A stretch of 64,000 nucleotides of DNA from Dromiciops gliroides (taxonomy: Eukaryota > Chordata > Mammalia > Microbiotheria > Microbiotheriidae): contig NC_057865.1 in the NCBI RefSeq assembly GCF_019393635.1, positions 302,851,885 to 302,915,884 of the forward strand, in the 5' to 3' direction. The notes beneath the pieces were generated by a model. It saw only the letters and a program-made list of their open reading frames with translations. It was not told the DNA's origin and searched no databases. A program made the translations under genes and the position numbers. How positions within the stretch are numbered: the stretch's first letter is position 1; every line of letters begins with the position of its first letter. This document shows, one piece after another, positions 1-63,930 of this stretch.

Positions 1-300
1 TTTCAGAAGTAGCTGCTGCCTCAGCTGATTCCAAGGCTCTGGAGGCCTGATTCTCTGGAGCTGGGACTGGATCTGTGCAGTGTGGCCTGGATCTGCACTC
101 TACTCTCACCTGGTACAACAGACCTTTCCTGCCAACCTTCTAAGCTGTCTTTGGCTGGAAAATTATCTCATCCCATCCTTTTGTGGGTTCTGTTGCTCCA
201 GGAATTGTCTTATGGCATTATTTGAAGGAATTTGGGAGGGATTTGAGGGAGAGCTCTGAGAAGTCACTGCCTGTCCTCCACCATCTTGGCTCCTCCCAGG
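1..300 (-). repeat. L1-like 5' end, antisense
   Basis: The reverse complement begins GGGAGGAGCCAAGATGGTGG, the usual opening of L1-type 5' UTRs. It continues with AAAAGGATGGGATGAGATAATTTT-like sequence that reappears on the plus strand at about 12430-12520, so the two are copies of one repeat family. The element is cut by the window edge. Confidence 0.5.
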
Positions 301-336
301 AAGTTCCTAACTTGGACTGTCTTATAATTTTAACTG

Positions 337-492
337 GGGGCAGCTAGGTGGTACAGTGGATAGAGCACTGGCCCTGGAGTCAGGAGTACCTGAGTTCAAA
401 TCTGGTCTCAGACACTTGACACTTACTAGCTGTGTGACCCTAGGCAAGTCACTTAACCCCAACTGCCTTACCACAAACAAACAAACAAACAA
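337..492 (+). repeat. Marsupial tRNA-derived SINE
   Basis: Full-length copy with A-rich (AAAC)n tail. Flanked by a target duplication ATAATTTTAACT at 325-336 and after the tail. Confidence 0.85.
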
Positions 493-638
493 ATAATTTT
501 AACTTGTTGTGGCTTTGAAGGACCTTGTTCTTATTGGATCAATTAGGACTGACTTGATCTATTTTGCCATTTCATAATTTGGAGTTAGGGAGAATTTGTT
601 GGACATGAAAATTCTGAAAACTCCTTTGTCCTCTGCAG

Positions 639-1525
639 ATATGGATGACTGTGTGATGTACCCACTTTGTAATCCCAATAAAGAAAGAGATCATTGCTTT
701 CCCAAAGTCATGTCCTTTCTCCACTCTGAAGACATTTTGGGATTCACTCTGACCTATATGGCTTTTTCACTTTCACTACCCACAACACTAGTTCTCATAG
801 TCTTTGTGAAGAATTGAGATACTCCCATAGTCAAAACCAACAACTTGGCTCTCAGCTACATTTTCTTCATCCCCCTTACTCTCTACTTCCTCTGTTCTTT
901 GATCTTCATTGATCATCCATCCTCAGCAACCTGCATCCTTCAACAAATGATATTTGGATTGGTTTTTACTGTGGCTACTTCTCCTTTTGTGGCTAAAACA
1001 ATCAATGTGGTTCTGGCCTTCAAGACCACAAGATTAGGCAGCAGGATCAGGAGGTTGATAGGTCCCAAAGTATCCACCTCTTATTTTCTTTTGCTTTGTG
1101 ATCTAAGTGATTCTCTGCAGTATCTGTTTGGTGACCTTTCCTCCATTTCCAGAAACAGAAGCTCATTCTGAACCCAGCTACATCATCATTGAGTGTAATG
1201 AAGGCTCCACCATTGCCTTTTACTGTGTCCTGGGCTACATGGGGGTCTTGGCCTAGGACAATTTCATGGTGGCTTTTCTTTCCAGGAAACTTCCTGACAC
1301 CTTCAAGGAAGCCAAGTTCATCGCCTTTGGTATGCTGGTGTTCTGCAGTGTCTGGGCCTCTTTCTTCCCTACCTGTTAGGGTGCCAAGGGGAAGACCATG
1401 GTGGCTATGGAGTTTTTCTCCATCTTGGCTTCCAGTGTCAGTTTATTAGTCTGTATCTTTGTCCCCAAGTGCTATGTGATCCTAGTGAGGCCAGAAAGGA
1501 ACATGCAAGAAGGGGTAAATAAAAA
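639..1525 (+). pseudogene. Type 2 vomeronasal receptor (V2R) pseudogene, last exon
   Basis: Remains of the V2R seven-transmembrane exon. It starts after a good acceptor (TGTCCTCTGCAG) with the cysteine-rich end (NPNKERDHCFPKVMSFL), then TM1 to TM7 pieces such as [54 protein letters not shown] and [15 protein letters not shown]. Breaks: an in-frame TGA after TM1 (about 815), a one-frame shift between about 1080 and 1150, and TAG codons near 1254 and 1377. Extracellular exons are not in the window. V2Rs are class C GPCRs for pheromones; this copy cannot be functional. Confidence 0.88.
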
Positions 1526-1541
1526 AGGGGATTTTGTTTGT

Positions 1542-1880
1542 TTGTTTGGAATTTTATTTTCCAAATTACATGTAAAAGCAAATTTCGACATCAATTTTTA
1601 TTTGGGGGGTGAGGCAGTTGGGGTTAAGTGACTTGCCCAGGGTCACACAGCTAGTAAGTGTCAAGTGTCTAAGGTCAGATTTGAACTCAGGTACTCCCGA
1701 CTTCCAGGGCCAGTGCTTTATCCACTGTGCCACCTAGCTTCTCCTGACATCAATTTTTAAAAATTTTGTGTTCCAATTTCTCTTCCTCCCTCCATTCCCA
1801 CCCCCACCCCAAGAACTCAAGCAATTCAATGTAAGTTATACATGAGTAGTCATGGAAAACATCTCTACATTAGCTAGGGG
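1542..1880 (-). repeat. L1 3' end, antisense, split by a SINE
   Basis: T-rich start followed by the CCCTCC-rich 3' UTR and TAAGTTATACATGAG-type segment seen in the other L1 tails of this window. Interrupted by the SINE at 1598-1745, which duplicated GACATCAATTTTT. Confidence 0.65.
1598..1745 (-). repeat. Marsupial SINE, antisense
   Basis: Reverse-oriented copy; both sides carry GACATCAATTTTT as target duplication. Confidence 0.85.
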
Positions 1881-2149
1881 GTAAAGAAAAAAGTAAGCCA
1901 GAAGATTAACGATAAAGGAAATGTAAGTTAAACATCCCTAACAGTGGACAAAGATGGAACTAGTCAATATTTGAGGGCTTGTGGGAAGGAAGCCAGACCA
2001 ATACACCATCTGTGGAGTTGAGAATTGGCCCAACCTTTCTGGGGAAAAAATTATAATTATTCAGGAAAAGTGAAGGAATTGTACATCCTTTGATTTAATT
2101 ATTTCTGGGCCCATGTCAAAGGAGGAAGAAAATGCAGTGAGAAAGTATA

Positions 2150-2428
2150 GAAATGCCTCTCTTCAGTTTTTAAAGTCCTTCAAAACCTGTGCCCTTCCTA
2201 TCTTCCCACTCTTTTCACCACCTATTCACCTTCAGGAATTCTGCAATTCAGTACATGGAACTGACCTCCTTGCTGTTCTTTACACAAGATGCTCCATTTC
2301 ATGACTATGCATTTTCACTGACTGTTCTCCATGCCTGAAACTCTCTCCATCTCCTCATTTTTATGTCCTGGATTCCCTGGCATACTTCAAATATAAGCTA
2401 AACTCCTGCCTTTTGAAAGAAGCCATCA
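2150..2428 (+). repeat. L2 3' region, left half
   Basis: L2-type sequence (TCCTTCAAAACC, TCTCCATCTCCTC, TGCCTTTTGAAAGAAGCCAT). It continues across the L1 insertion at 8711, so one L2 was split by the L1. Confidence 0.6.
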
Positions 2429-3026
2429 TGGGTAGAACCAAGATGGTGGAGAGAAGCCAGCAAGTTGCCTGAGTTCTCCTATGGTTCCCTCAAAAAGAAT
2501 ATTAAATCAAGCCTTTAAATGGATTCTGAAACTACAGAACCTACCAAAAGACAGAGAGACACAATCTTCCAACTTGAGATAATTTACAAGACATCAGGAA
2601 AGGTCGGTCTCACTCGGGCAAAAGGGGAACACAGCACAACTCAGCTAAGCACAGAGCAGTGCAGCACAGAGGGGGTCTGGGCAAGTCATCAGGAGGCTCT
2701 TGACCACAGCAGAGCAACTGAGGCCCCTTGATCTTGGCTCAGCAAGCTCGTGGCACAGCGGGCCAGTTGTAAGATCTGCCAGCACCAGCTGAGAGGTCAA
2801 GCTACCAGCTGGACAGCAACCCACAGGACAGGCATGACTGGGCCAGGCCATCCCAGTGCCTGGAACAAGCATAGGGAGCAAACCCAGGGTGGTGAGGAAT
2901 CCACAAGCCACAGAAGTCTCACAGTACAAAGTCAGTGACACAGCCCCTATCCCCAGCACAAAAAGCTTGAAACCGTGACCTCTGTTCCCCAGGAGCAGAC
3001 CTCAACTTTGAAAAATAAGCCACAAT

Positions 3027-3980
3027 ATGAGTAAGAAACAGAAAAGGACTTTTACCATTGAGACCTTCTGTGTCGACAGGGAAGAGCTAAACACAAACTC
3101 AAATGAGGATAATACTCTCAAATTGCCTACATGTGAAGCCTCAAGAGGGAAGATGAATTGGTCTCAAGACCAAAAAGCCTTCTTGGAAGAGCTCAAAAAG
3201 GATTTTAAAAATCATTTGAGAGAGAAGAAAAAATGGGGAGATAAATGAAAGCAACACAAGAAAATTATGAAAAAAGAATCAACAGTTTGGAAAAGGAAGC
3301 ACAAAGATTGACTGAGGAAAGCAATTCCTTAAAATAATTCATTTGGCCAAATGGAAAAGGAGGTTCAAAGGCTTACTAAAAAAAAAACACAAAACCAAAG
3401 CCTTAAAAATTCAAATTGGACAAATAGAAGCTAGTGACTCTATGAGACAACAGGATTCAGTCAAACAGAATTTTTAAAATGAAAAAAATAGAAGAAAATG
3501 TGAACTACCTCATTGAAAAGACAACTGACCTGGAAAAGATCCAGGAGAGAGAATTTGAGAATTATTGGACTACCTGAAAACCATGATCAGAAAAAGAATC
3601 TAGATACCATATTCCAGCAAATTATCAAGGAGAACTGCCCTGATATTGTAGACTCAGAAGATAAAAATCATCATTGAAAAGAATCCACCGATCACCTCCT
3701 GAAAGAGACTCCAAAAGGAAAATTCCAAGGAATATTGTAGCCAAATTCCAGAATTATCAGGCAAAGGAAAAAATACTCCAAGCAGCCAGAAAGAAACAAT
3801 TTAAATATCATGCAGCCACAGTCAGGATTGTACCAGACCTGGCAGCTTTACAATTAAAGGATAACAAGGCTTGGAAAATGATATTCTGGAAGGCAAAGGA
3901 GCTTGGATTGCAACCAAGAATCAACTACCCAGCAAAACTGAGCATTGTCTTTCTGGGGAAGAGATGGGATATTCAATGAA
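3027..3980 (+). pseudogene. L1 ORF1 remnant
   Basis: Starts MSKKQKRTFTIETF with an acidic and then coiled-coil-like lysine/glutamate region, followed after several breaks by the conserved RNA-binding part (RNIVAKFQNYQAKEKIL ... LGLQPRINYPAKL, 3674-3979), typical of L1 ORF1p. Stops and frame changes between 3248 and 3674 break it. Confidence 0.75.
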
Positions 3981-5284
3981 ATAGGGGACTTTCAGGGTTT
4001 CCTGATGAAAAGACCAGAACTGAATAGGAAATGTGATCTTAACATACAAGACTCAAGAGAAATATAAAAAAGTAAACAGGGGGAAAAGTTATTTAATAAG
4101 GTTAAACTGTTTACATCCCTACACAGGAAGATAATACTTATAACGCCAAGGGGGTAAATAGGATAGAGGGAAATAGACAGTAATAATACTGTAAATGTGA
4201 ATGGGATGAGCTCTGCCATAAATGGAAGCAAATAGCAGAGTGGATTAAAAACCAGAATCCTACAATATGTTGTTTACAAGAAAGACATTTGAAGCAGAGA
4301 GATACACACAGAGTAAAGGTAAAAGGCTGGAGCAGAATATATTATGCTTCAACTAAAGTAAAAAAAGCAGGGGTAGCAAAGGCAAAAATAGATGTAGTTA
4401 AAAGAGATAAGGAAGAAAACTACATCTTGCTAAAAAGTACCATAGATAATGAAGTAATATCAATACTAAACATGTATGTGCCAAGTAGTATAGCATCCAA
4501 ATTCTTAGAGGAGAAGTTAAATGAGTTACAAGAGGAAATAGACAGCAAAACTATACCAGTGGGGGATCTGAATCTTCCCTTCTCAGAATTAGATAAATCT
4601 AGCCACAAAATAAATAAGAAAGAAGGTGAATAGAATGTTAGAAAAGTTAGCTATGATAGATGTCTGGAGAAAATTGAATGGGGATAGAGAGGAACATACC
4701 TTTTTCTCAGTGGTACATGGCACATATTCAAAAACTGACCATGTATTAGGGCACAAAAACCTCATAGTCAAATGTACAAAGGCAGAAATAGTAAATGCAT
4801 CCTTCTCAGATCATGATGCAATAAAAATTACATGTAATAAGAGCCATGGAAAGTAGACTAAAAATTAATTGGAAACTAAATAATCTCATCCTAAAGAATG
4901 AGTGGATCAAAGAACAAATCATAGAAACAATCAATAACTTCATCCATGAGAATAATAATAATGAGACAATATACCAAAACCTATGGGATGCAGCCAAAGC
5001 AGTGCTTAGGAGAAATTTTATATCTCTAAATGCTTACATGAATAAAAAAGAGAAAGAGGAGATCAATCAATTCGTTGTGCAACTAAAAAGCTATAAAAAG
5101 AACAAATTAAAAATCCCCAATTAAATACTAAATTAGAAATCCTGAAAATCAAAGGACAAATTAATAAAATTGAAAGCAAGAAAACTATAGCATTAATCAA
5201 GAAAACTAAGAGCTGGCTTTATGAAAAAAAAATCAATAAAATAGATAAACCTTTGGTTAATTTGATAAAAAGAAAGAAAGAAAG

Positions 5285-5423
5285 AGGGCAGCTAGGTGGT
5301 GCAGTGGAGAAAGCACCGACGTTGGATTAAGAAGGACCTAAGTTCAAATCTTACCTCAGACACTTAACATTTACTAGCTGTGTGACCCTGGGCAAGTCAC
5401 TTAACCCTCATTGCCCCACAAAA

Positions 5424-5425
<2 letters not shown>
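5285..5425 (+). repeat. Marsupial SINE inside L1 ORF2
   Basis: First of two tandem SINE copies within the L1; its tail has expanded into the GAAA repeat that follows. Confidence 0.85.
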
Positions 5426-5499
<74 letters not shown>

Positions 5500-5500
5500 G
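5426..5500. repeat. (GAAA)n microsatellite
   Basis: About 18 AAAG/GAAA units, grown from the A-rich SINE tail. Confidence 0.9.
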
Positions 5501-5503
5501 GAT

Positions 5504-5660
5504 GGGGGCAGCTAGGTGGTGCAGTGGATAAAGCACCGACCTTGGATTAAGAAGGACCTGAGTTCAAATCTGACCTCAGACACTTAACATTTACTAGCTG
5601 TGTGACCCTGGGCATGTTACTTAACCCTCATTGCCCTGCAAAAAAAAAAAGAAAAGAAAG
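5504..5660 (+). repeat. Marsupial SINE inside L1 ORF2, second copy
   Basis: Nearly identical to the copy 220 bp upstream (both carry the unusual CACCGACxTTGGATTAAGAAGGACCT), so this looks like a local duplication through the GAAA tract rather than an independent insertion. Confidence 0.85.
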
Positions 5661-8600
5661 AAGAAAAACAAATTACCAGTAGCAAAAATGAAAGGGATGA
5701 ATTCACCACCAATGAAGTGGAAATTAAGCAATAATTAGGAACTATTTTGCCCAACTGCATGCCAATAAATTTGACAATTTAAATGAAGTGGATAAATATT
5801 TACAAAAATACAAATTGCCCAGGTTAACTGAAGAGGAAATAAAATCCTTAAATAAGCCCATATTAGAAAAAGAAATTAAACAAATCATTAATGAACTCCA
5901 TAAGAAAAAATCTCCAGGGCCAGATGGATTTACAAGTGAATTCTACCAAACATTTAAAGAACAATTAATTCCAATACTATACAAATTATTTGGAAAATAT
6001 GTGAAGAAAGAGTTCTACCAAATTCCTTTTATGACACAAATATGGTGTTGATACCAAAACCAGGCAGAGCCAAAACAGAGAACGAAAATTACAGACCAAT
6101 TTCCCTAATGAATATTGAAGCAAAAATCTTAAATAAGATATTAGCAAGGAGATTATAGAAAGTGATCACCAGGATAGTACACTATGACCAGGTGAGATTT
6201 ATACCAGTAATGCAGGGTTGGTTCAACATTAGGAAAACTGTCAACATAATCAACCACATCAAAAGAAAACTATCATATGATTATCTCAATAGATGCCAAG
6301 AAAGCTTTTGACAAAATACAGCACTCATTCCTAATTAAAAACACTAGAGAGCATAGGAATAGATGGAGCTGTCCTTAAAATAATAAGCAGTATCTACGTA
6401 AAACCATCAGCAAATATATATAATGGGGATAAGTTACAGGCATTCCCAATAAGATCAGGGGTGAAACAGGAATGTCCATTATCACCTCTATTTTTTAATA
6501 TTGTACTAGAAATGTTAGCTTTAGCAATAAGAGAAGAAAAAGGAATTAAAGGAATCAGAATAGGCAAGGAGTAAACAAAACCATCACCCTTTGCAGATGA
6601 TATGATGGTATACTTAGAGAATCCTAGAGAATCAACTAAAAAACTACTTGAAACAATGAACAACTTTAGCAAAGTTTCAGGATATAAAATAAATCCACAC
6701 AAATCATCAACATTTCTATACATGATCAACAAAATCCAGTAGCAAGAGATAGAAAGAGAAATTCCTTTTAAAGTAATGGTAGACAATATAAAATACTTGG
6801 GACTCTACTTGCCAGGACAAACCCAAGAACTATATGAACACAATTACAAAACACTTTTTACACAAATAAAATCAAATGCAAATAATTTGAAAAATATGAA
6901 TTACTCATGGATAGGCTAAGCTAATATAATAAAAATGACAATTCTACCTAAATTAATTTACTTATTCAGTGCCATACCAATCAGACTACCTAAAATTATT
7001 TTATAGAGCTAGAAAAAATAATAACAAAATTTATCTGGAAGAACAAAAGGTAAAGAATATCAAGGGAACTAATGAAAAAATGCACAGGAAGGTGAGCTAG
7101 TTGTACCAAATCTATAGTTTTACTATAAAGCAGCAGTCATCAAAACGATTTGGTACTAGCTAAGAAATAGAGTGGTGGATCAATGGAATAGGTTACTCAC
7201 AGGAGACACAGTAGCAAATGACTTTAGTAATGTACTGTTTGATAAACCCAAAGACTCCAGCTTCTGGGATAGGAATTCAGTATTTGACAAAACCTGCTGG
7301 GAAAACTGGAAGATAGTATGGCAGAAACCAGGCACAGACCAACATCTTACACCTTATGCTAAAATAAGGTCAGAATGGGTACATGATTTCTACAAAAAGG
7401 GTGATTCCATAGGTAAATTAAGAGAGGAAGGAGTGGTTTACCTCTCAGATTTATGGAAAGGAGAATAGTTTATGACCAAACAAGCAATAGAGAATATTAT
7501 GAAATGCAAAATGGATGATTTTGATGACATTAAGTTTAAAAGTTTTTGTACAAACAGAAGCAATGCATCCAAAATTACAAGGGAGGCAGAAAGCTGGAAA
7601 ACAATTTTTATAGCCAGTATTTCTGATAAAGGCCTCATTTCTAAAATATATCAGGAACTAAATCAAATTTATAAGAATCCAAGTCAATCCCCAATTGAGA
7701 AATAGTCAACGGATATGAACAGGCAGTTTTCTTTTTTTTTTTTTCAGGCAGTTTTCTGATGAAGAGATCAAAGCTATCTATTGCCATATGAAAAAATGCT
7801 CTGAATCATTATTGATTAGAGAAATGCAAATTAAAACAACTCTGAGGTACCACCTCATACCTACCAGATTGGCTAATATGACAAAAAAAGAAAATAATCA
7901 ATGTTGGAGAAGTTGTGGAAAAATTGGAACACTAATGCATTGTTGGTGGAGCTGTGAACTGATCCAACCATTCTGCAGAGCAATTTGGAACTATACCCAA
8001 AGGGCTATAAAGCTGTGCATACCCTTTGATCTAGCAATACCACTTTTAGGTCTTTTTCCCAAAGAGATCATAAAAAAGGGAAAAGGACTCACATGTACAA
8101 AAATATTTATAGCTGCTCTTTATGTGGTGGCAAGGAATTGGAAGTTGAGGGGGTGCCCATCAATTGGGGAATGGCTAAACAAATTGTGGTATATGAATGT
8201 AATGGAATACTATTGTGCTGTAAGAAACGATGAGCAGGCGGATTTCAGAGAAACCTGGAAGGACTTACATGAACTCATGCTGAGTGAGATGAGCAGAACC
8301 AGGAGAACATTATACACAGTATGAACAACATTGTGTGTTGATCAACTGTGATAGACTTGACTCTTCTCAGCAATACAATGGTCCAAGATAGTTCCAAAAG
8401 ACTCACGATGCTCTCCAAATCCAGAAAAAGGAACTGTGAAATCTAGATGCAGATTGAACCATAATATTTCTACTTTTTTTGTTTTTCTTTTTTTCCCTTT
8501 TGCTCTGATTCTTCTTTCACAGCATGACTAATGCAGAAATATGTTTAATGTGATTGTACATATATAACCTATATTAGATTGCTTGCTGTCTTGGGGAGGG

Positions 8601-8710
8601 AGAAAAATTTGAAACTAGAAATCTTATAAAAACAAATGTTGAAAACTATCCCTACATGTAACTAAAAAATAATAAAATACTTTTATTATTAAAAAAAGAA
8701 AGAAGCCATC

Positions 8711-8935
8711 CCCCTTAATGCTAGTGCCTTCTTCCTGAGATTATCCCCCCATGTAGTTTGTATATATTACTTGTTTGTATATAGTTGCTTACATGTTGTG
8801 TCCCCCCCATTATACTGCCAGCTTCTTGAGGGCAGGGACTGGGGTTTTTTTTACCATTCTTCATATCTCCATCACTTAGCACAGTGCCTGACATATAATG
8901 GTGCATAATAAATGTTGATTGACTTGACAGCAACA
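8711..8935 (+). repeat. L2 3' end, right half
   Basis: Ends in the L2/MIR-type tail: CTTGAGGGCAGGGACTGG, CACAGTGCCTGACATATAATG, AATAAATGTTGATTGA. It is the continuation of 2150-2428. Confidence 0.7.
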
Positions 8936-9087
8936 CTTTTTGAGGTTAGCAAAAACTGGAAATAAAAACAAATGTCCATTGACTGAGGAATAGCAAAATG
9001 TGACATAGGAATGGACATTCATTGTGCTATTAGAAATGACCAACATCAAGAAATGAGAGATACATGGAATGACTGTATGGATTCTTT

Positions 9088-9207
9088 TTTTTTTTCTTTT
9101 TTGTGAGGCAATTGGGGTGAAGTGTTAAGTGTCTGAGGTCAGATTTGAATTCAGGTCCTCCTGACTCCAGGGCCAGTGCTCTATCCAATGCGCCACCTAG
9201 CTGCCCC
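9088..9207 (-). repeat. Marsupial SINE, antisense
   Basis: Internally shortened reverse copy with flanking duplication GGAATGACTGTATG on both sides. Confidence 0.85.
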
Positions 9208-9706
9208 TTGGAATGACTGTATGAATTGATCCTATGAGGCAATGAGAATCAGCCCAACAATATAGATTTGATACAAATAGTCACAGTGGGCAAGCATGTT
9301 CAAGGTCCAAAATTAGAAAAAAAAATTACTCATATCTGGACATTCTTTTGTATTTTATGTTGTCCTTTCCCCAAAAACTCTTTTTTGTCCCATGAAAACT
9401 CTTGATTTCTCCCCCAAAAGCCCTATTTTCCCTGCCATATGACTTGATTTGCTGAATCTCTTCATTGTAATTCCTGCAGTGTAACAATCACAGACTAGTA
9501 GGTTACCTTGGTTGTCCTGCAAAGGGACTTTGTAGAATCCAACTATGTCATTTTGGATGATTAAAAACTTAACTAGGCACAAACCAGAAATAGATAAAAT
9601 TGCCCTTGATTAGATTAAACTATCCTGGGAATAAAGTATATCTAAGCAATCAAAGAGTCTTGGGAAAAGAACAGAATGATGTGGATCTCAAGCAGTATCG
9701 CTCTTC

Positions 9707-9712
9707 TTTATT
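9707..9712 (-). terminator. Polyadenylation signal AATAAA, likely CD163
   Basis: Canonical AATAAA on the minus strand in the context GAATGAAATAAAGAAG, about 160 nt past the proposed stop. Cleavage would fall near 9680-9695. A second AATAAA lies almost directly after the stop (about 9853-9858) and is probably too early. Confidence 0.5.
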
Positions 9713-9868
9713 TCATTCCCAAGGGAGGATATGATAACAATACATACGACTCAGCATCGTAGTCACCACTTCCCTCCAAACTTAGCTGTTCTTTTAGTCC
9801 TACCAAGAAAAGCTGAGTTCCACATCACAATGGTGTTTATCCAAGGGATGGTTTTATTCGACTTCTTT

Positions 9869-61735
<51,867 letters not shown>

Positions 61736-61920
61736 CTCTGTCTGTGGTACTGAAGTCTCTTCTCTATCTTCTGCTAAAGATGCTGACCCAGAGAAGGGGA
61801 CCATCTGCGCTCTGCCAGTCACCTTTCCCTGCTAGAAAAGAGTGAGCTGAAAAACAGAGGTGGAGTTAACTCAGAAGGAGAAGTCTACCCAGGAATTGTT
61901 GTTCCTGTTCATACTCACGA
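61736..61920 (-). promoter_or_regulatory. Presumed CD163 5' UTR and proximal promoter
   Basis: Sequence directly upstream of exon 1. No TATA box is visible. Two ETS-type GGAA cores lie in opposite orientation around AACAGGAACAACAATTCC (about 61885-61905); PU.1/ETS factors drive myeloid CD163 elsewhere, so these are reasonable candidates but unproven. The same stretch contains an upstream ATG (61802-61804) in frame with the start codon. Confidence 0.35.
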
Positions 61921-61941
61921 GTTTGGTTTGGTTTGGTTTGG
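61917..61941. repeat. (GTTTG)n short tandem repeat
   Basis: Five GTTTG units about 185 bp upstream of the CD163 start codon, at the edge of the presumed promoter. Confidence 0.85.
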
Positions 61942-62784
61942 TTGTTCTTATCAAGGAACAAGGAACAACAAAAGGAAATTGAGAAACTTGGCCTCCAGAA
62001 TTTTTAAAGAATAAGAATGTTTTATGTACACACATTGATTCTGATGAATTGCCATTTTTTTGGTTTCTGAATTTTACTTTGTTATATCTATACATTCTGG
62101 CAAAACATGAGGTTTTTATGATCCTTCAGCTTAAGAAGGAGGGAAAAAGCATCAAGAAAATCAGGAGAAATCTGAAGAGTGAGCTTGGTGTCTAAGTGGC
62201 TAGGATGCTGCTGCCCTTGACATTAGGCAGACACGAGTGTGATTCACCTCAGTCAGGAACTAGCCTTGTAACCACAAACTACATGATTTCTGGTCATTTC
62301 CAAACAATGTCTCCCTTCCCCCATCTTTCTTGCTTCCAACAGTAGAAAATAAACTCCTTGAGGATAATAACTGTCTTGATTTCCTTTATTTTTGGCCTCA
62401 TGAATTCCTTCCCTTCTGCCTGACCCCTGCAGGAAGGACCAGTGGGTCTCCAGGAGACCATACATAGATACTTAGAGTACTGCTAGAGAAATACAACAGT
62501 AGGTAGGTCAAATAGATATGCAAACATTTATAGCCTTCTGTTTCTTAAAAAAATGAAAAATAAAGACTGTGAGATTAAAATTGGATATTAGTTCATAAAT
62601 GTACCCTACTTAACCTTTCCCTTAATTTATCTCCCAGACTAGTAAATGGAAGAAGCTTCTGGTTTTCTAGATAGACCTTTTATTGTATGGTAGTCACAAG
62701 GTGATGTTGATTAGAAGGATAGGAAAGTAGAAATACAATACAAATCATCTTAAGTCTAGGCTTAGTCTATATTCTGTATAAAAC

Positions 62785-63107
62785 TCACCAAAAGCGGAAG
62801 GCCACCTTTGGGGCGAGAGACCGAGTCAAGCGCGCTGTTAACCGAGAGCCAGGCCGAGTCAAACTCCAGTCCGCGTCTGTCTGTGCAGCACAGCCAGGAG
62901 ATCAGCAGAGCAGGAAAAAAGGCCCCACTCCCGTTCTCTCCTTGCCTTTTAAGCTCGCACCCCGGAAGTCGAGTGCTCAGCAGACAATCTGGCGTGCGTA
63001 GCTCATGCTGTTGGTCTCCTCCCCAAAAGGGTGGTCCTAAAAAAAAACCTGGCATCTCTCCATTATCTAACCGACTGTTAAAACTTTTTACCACATTCCC
63101 CCCTTTT
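62785..63107 (-). mobile_element. Endogenous retrovirus LTR with polypurine tract
   Basis: On the minus strand AAAAGGGGGGAA (63107-63096) is followed directly by TGTGGTAAAAAG, polypurine tract plus LTR start, like the element at 14597. Within the LTR are a TATA-like TTAAAAGG (62952-62945) and a CpG-rich R/U5-like part. A donor-like TTG|GTGAGT lies at about 62787. The LTR is on the same strand as CD163 and about 1.05 kb upstream of exon 1. The 3' border is approximate. Confidence 0.5.
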
Positions 63108-63760
63108 GTTCCTCAAGAAGACATATTTATACAATGTTATCTCCCCCTATCCCCCAGAGGCAGGCACTACATACTTGGCAGTGGAGAAAGGATTGGATCT
63201 GGGGACATATGAACCAGGCTTTACAGGATGGGCAAAACGTGGCATAATGAAATGTTAATTCTAGCACTGGTTCTGCTTTGTAAACTCAAAACAGCAAGAA
63301 AAGCACCCAAAAAGTCCCCCCACCAGATAATGGGAAGGCAAAGAAGGAAAACCGGTAGAGAATCTGAAAGAAATAGAATAAAACAAAAGGTTTCAATTCA
63401 AAGACTAAAGATTAGGGTCTATCTATAAGAAGGAGAGGAAAGGAGCTGCAGTAATGCTAGTGTAATTGAGCTCTGGTGGGTGCCCAGAGTGCCACAGGTA
63501 TCTTTTCCAGGTGGAAGGTGTGAGGGAGAAGATGATGTCTGTCCATGTGGAGGAGGCCAGGGAGCAGCTTCTCTGAGAATCATGAAGATTGGAAGTATCT
63601 TGGAGAGAAAGGCTGGTTATTCCATAACTGGTTCCATTCAGCTAACTATGTGGTGGGAAAGAGGCTCTGATCAGCTACTGAGGCCTTCAAAGAGACCTGC
63701 CAGGTTCAGCTACCATCTCCTTGCCCCAGCATTCCCTCTGCAGTAATCAGGATGCTCCAC
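63108..63760 (-). mobile_element. Probable retroviral internal 3' remnant
   Basis: Lies directly upstream of the polypurine tract on the same strand, as the 3' internal part of a provirus would. No recognisable protein frame. Assigned by position only. Confidence 0.3.
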
Positions 63761-63930
63761 AGGGTAGCCCAAGGGCTTTGTAAGAGGGCTGTTAGAGAAT
63801 GAAGATATGGAAAGAGTTACTCTCACTGATACAAAGTGAAATAGGCTGAACCAAGTAAACAAGGTATAACTTCACTACAGTAGTGTAGATGGAAAGAAAA
63901 ACCACAAAACAATTAAAAATGAATGTTACA

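Larger units (their letters stand above)
4215..8321 (+). pseudogene. L1 ORF2 remnant (endonuclease and reverse transcriptase)
   Basis: Endonuclease pieces: CCLQERHLKQRD region, V-G-D-L-N-L-P-F and S-D-H-D-A-I-K-I-T. Reverse transcriptase: [14 protein letters not shown] near 5910-5945 and the catalytic F-A-D-D-M motif near 6590-6605. C-terminal part 7788-8321 with the conserved G-T-L-M-H-C-W-W-S-C and H-E-L-M-L-S-E-M-S segments. The frame is broken many times and split by SINE and simple-repeat sequence at 5285-5670. Confidence 0.85.
2429..8697 (+). mobile_element. Near full-length L1 retrotransposon, decayed
   Basis: A 6.3-kb LINE-1 inserted in an L2. It has a 5' UTR from about 2429 (AACCAAGATGGTGGAGAGAAG), ORF1 and ORF2 remnants, a 3' UTR and an A-rich end. 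The 13-bp GAAAGAAGCCATC is present on both sides (about 2416-2428 and 8698-8710) as a target-site duplication. Both ORFs contain stops and shifts, so it is not active. Two SINEs and a GAAA repeat sit inside ORF2. Confidence 0.85.
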
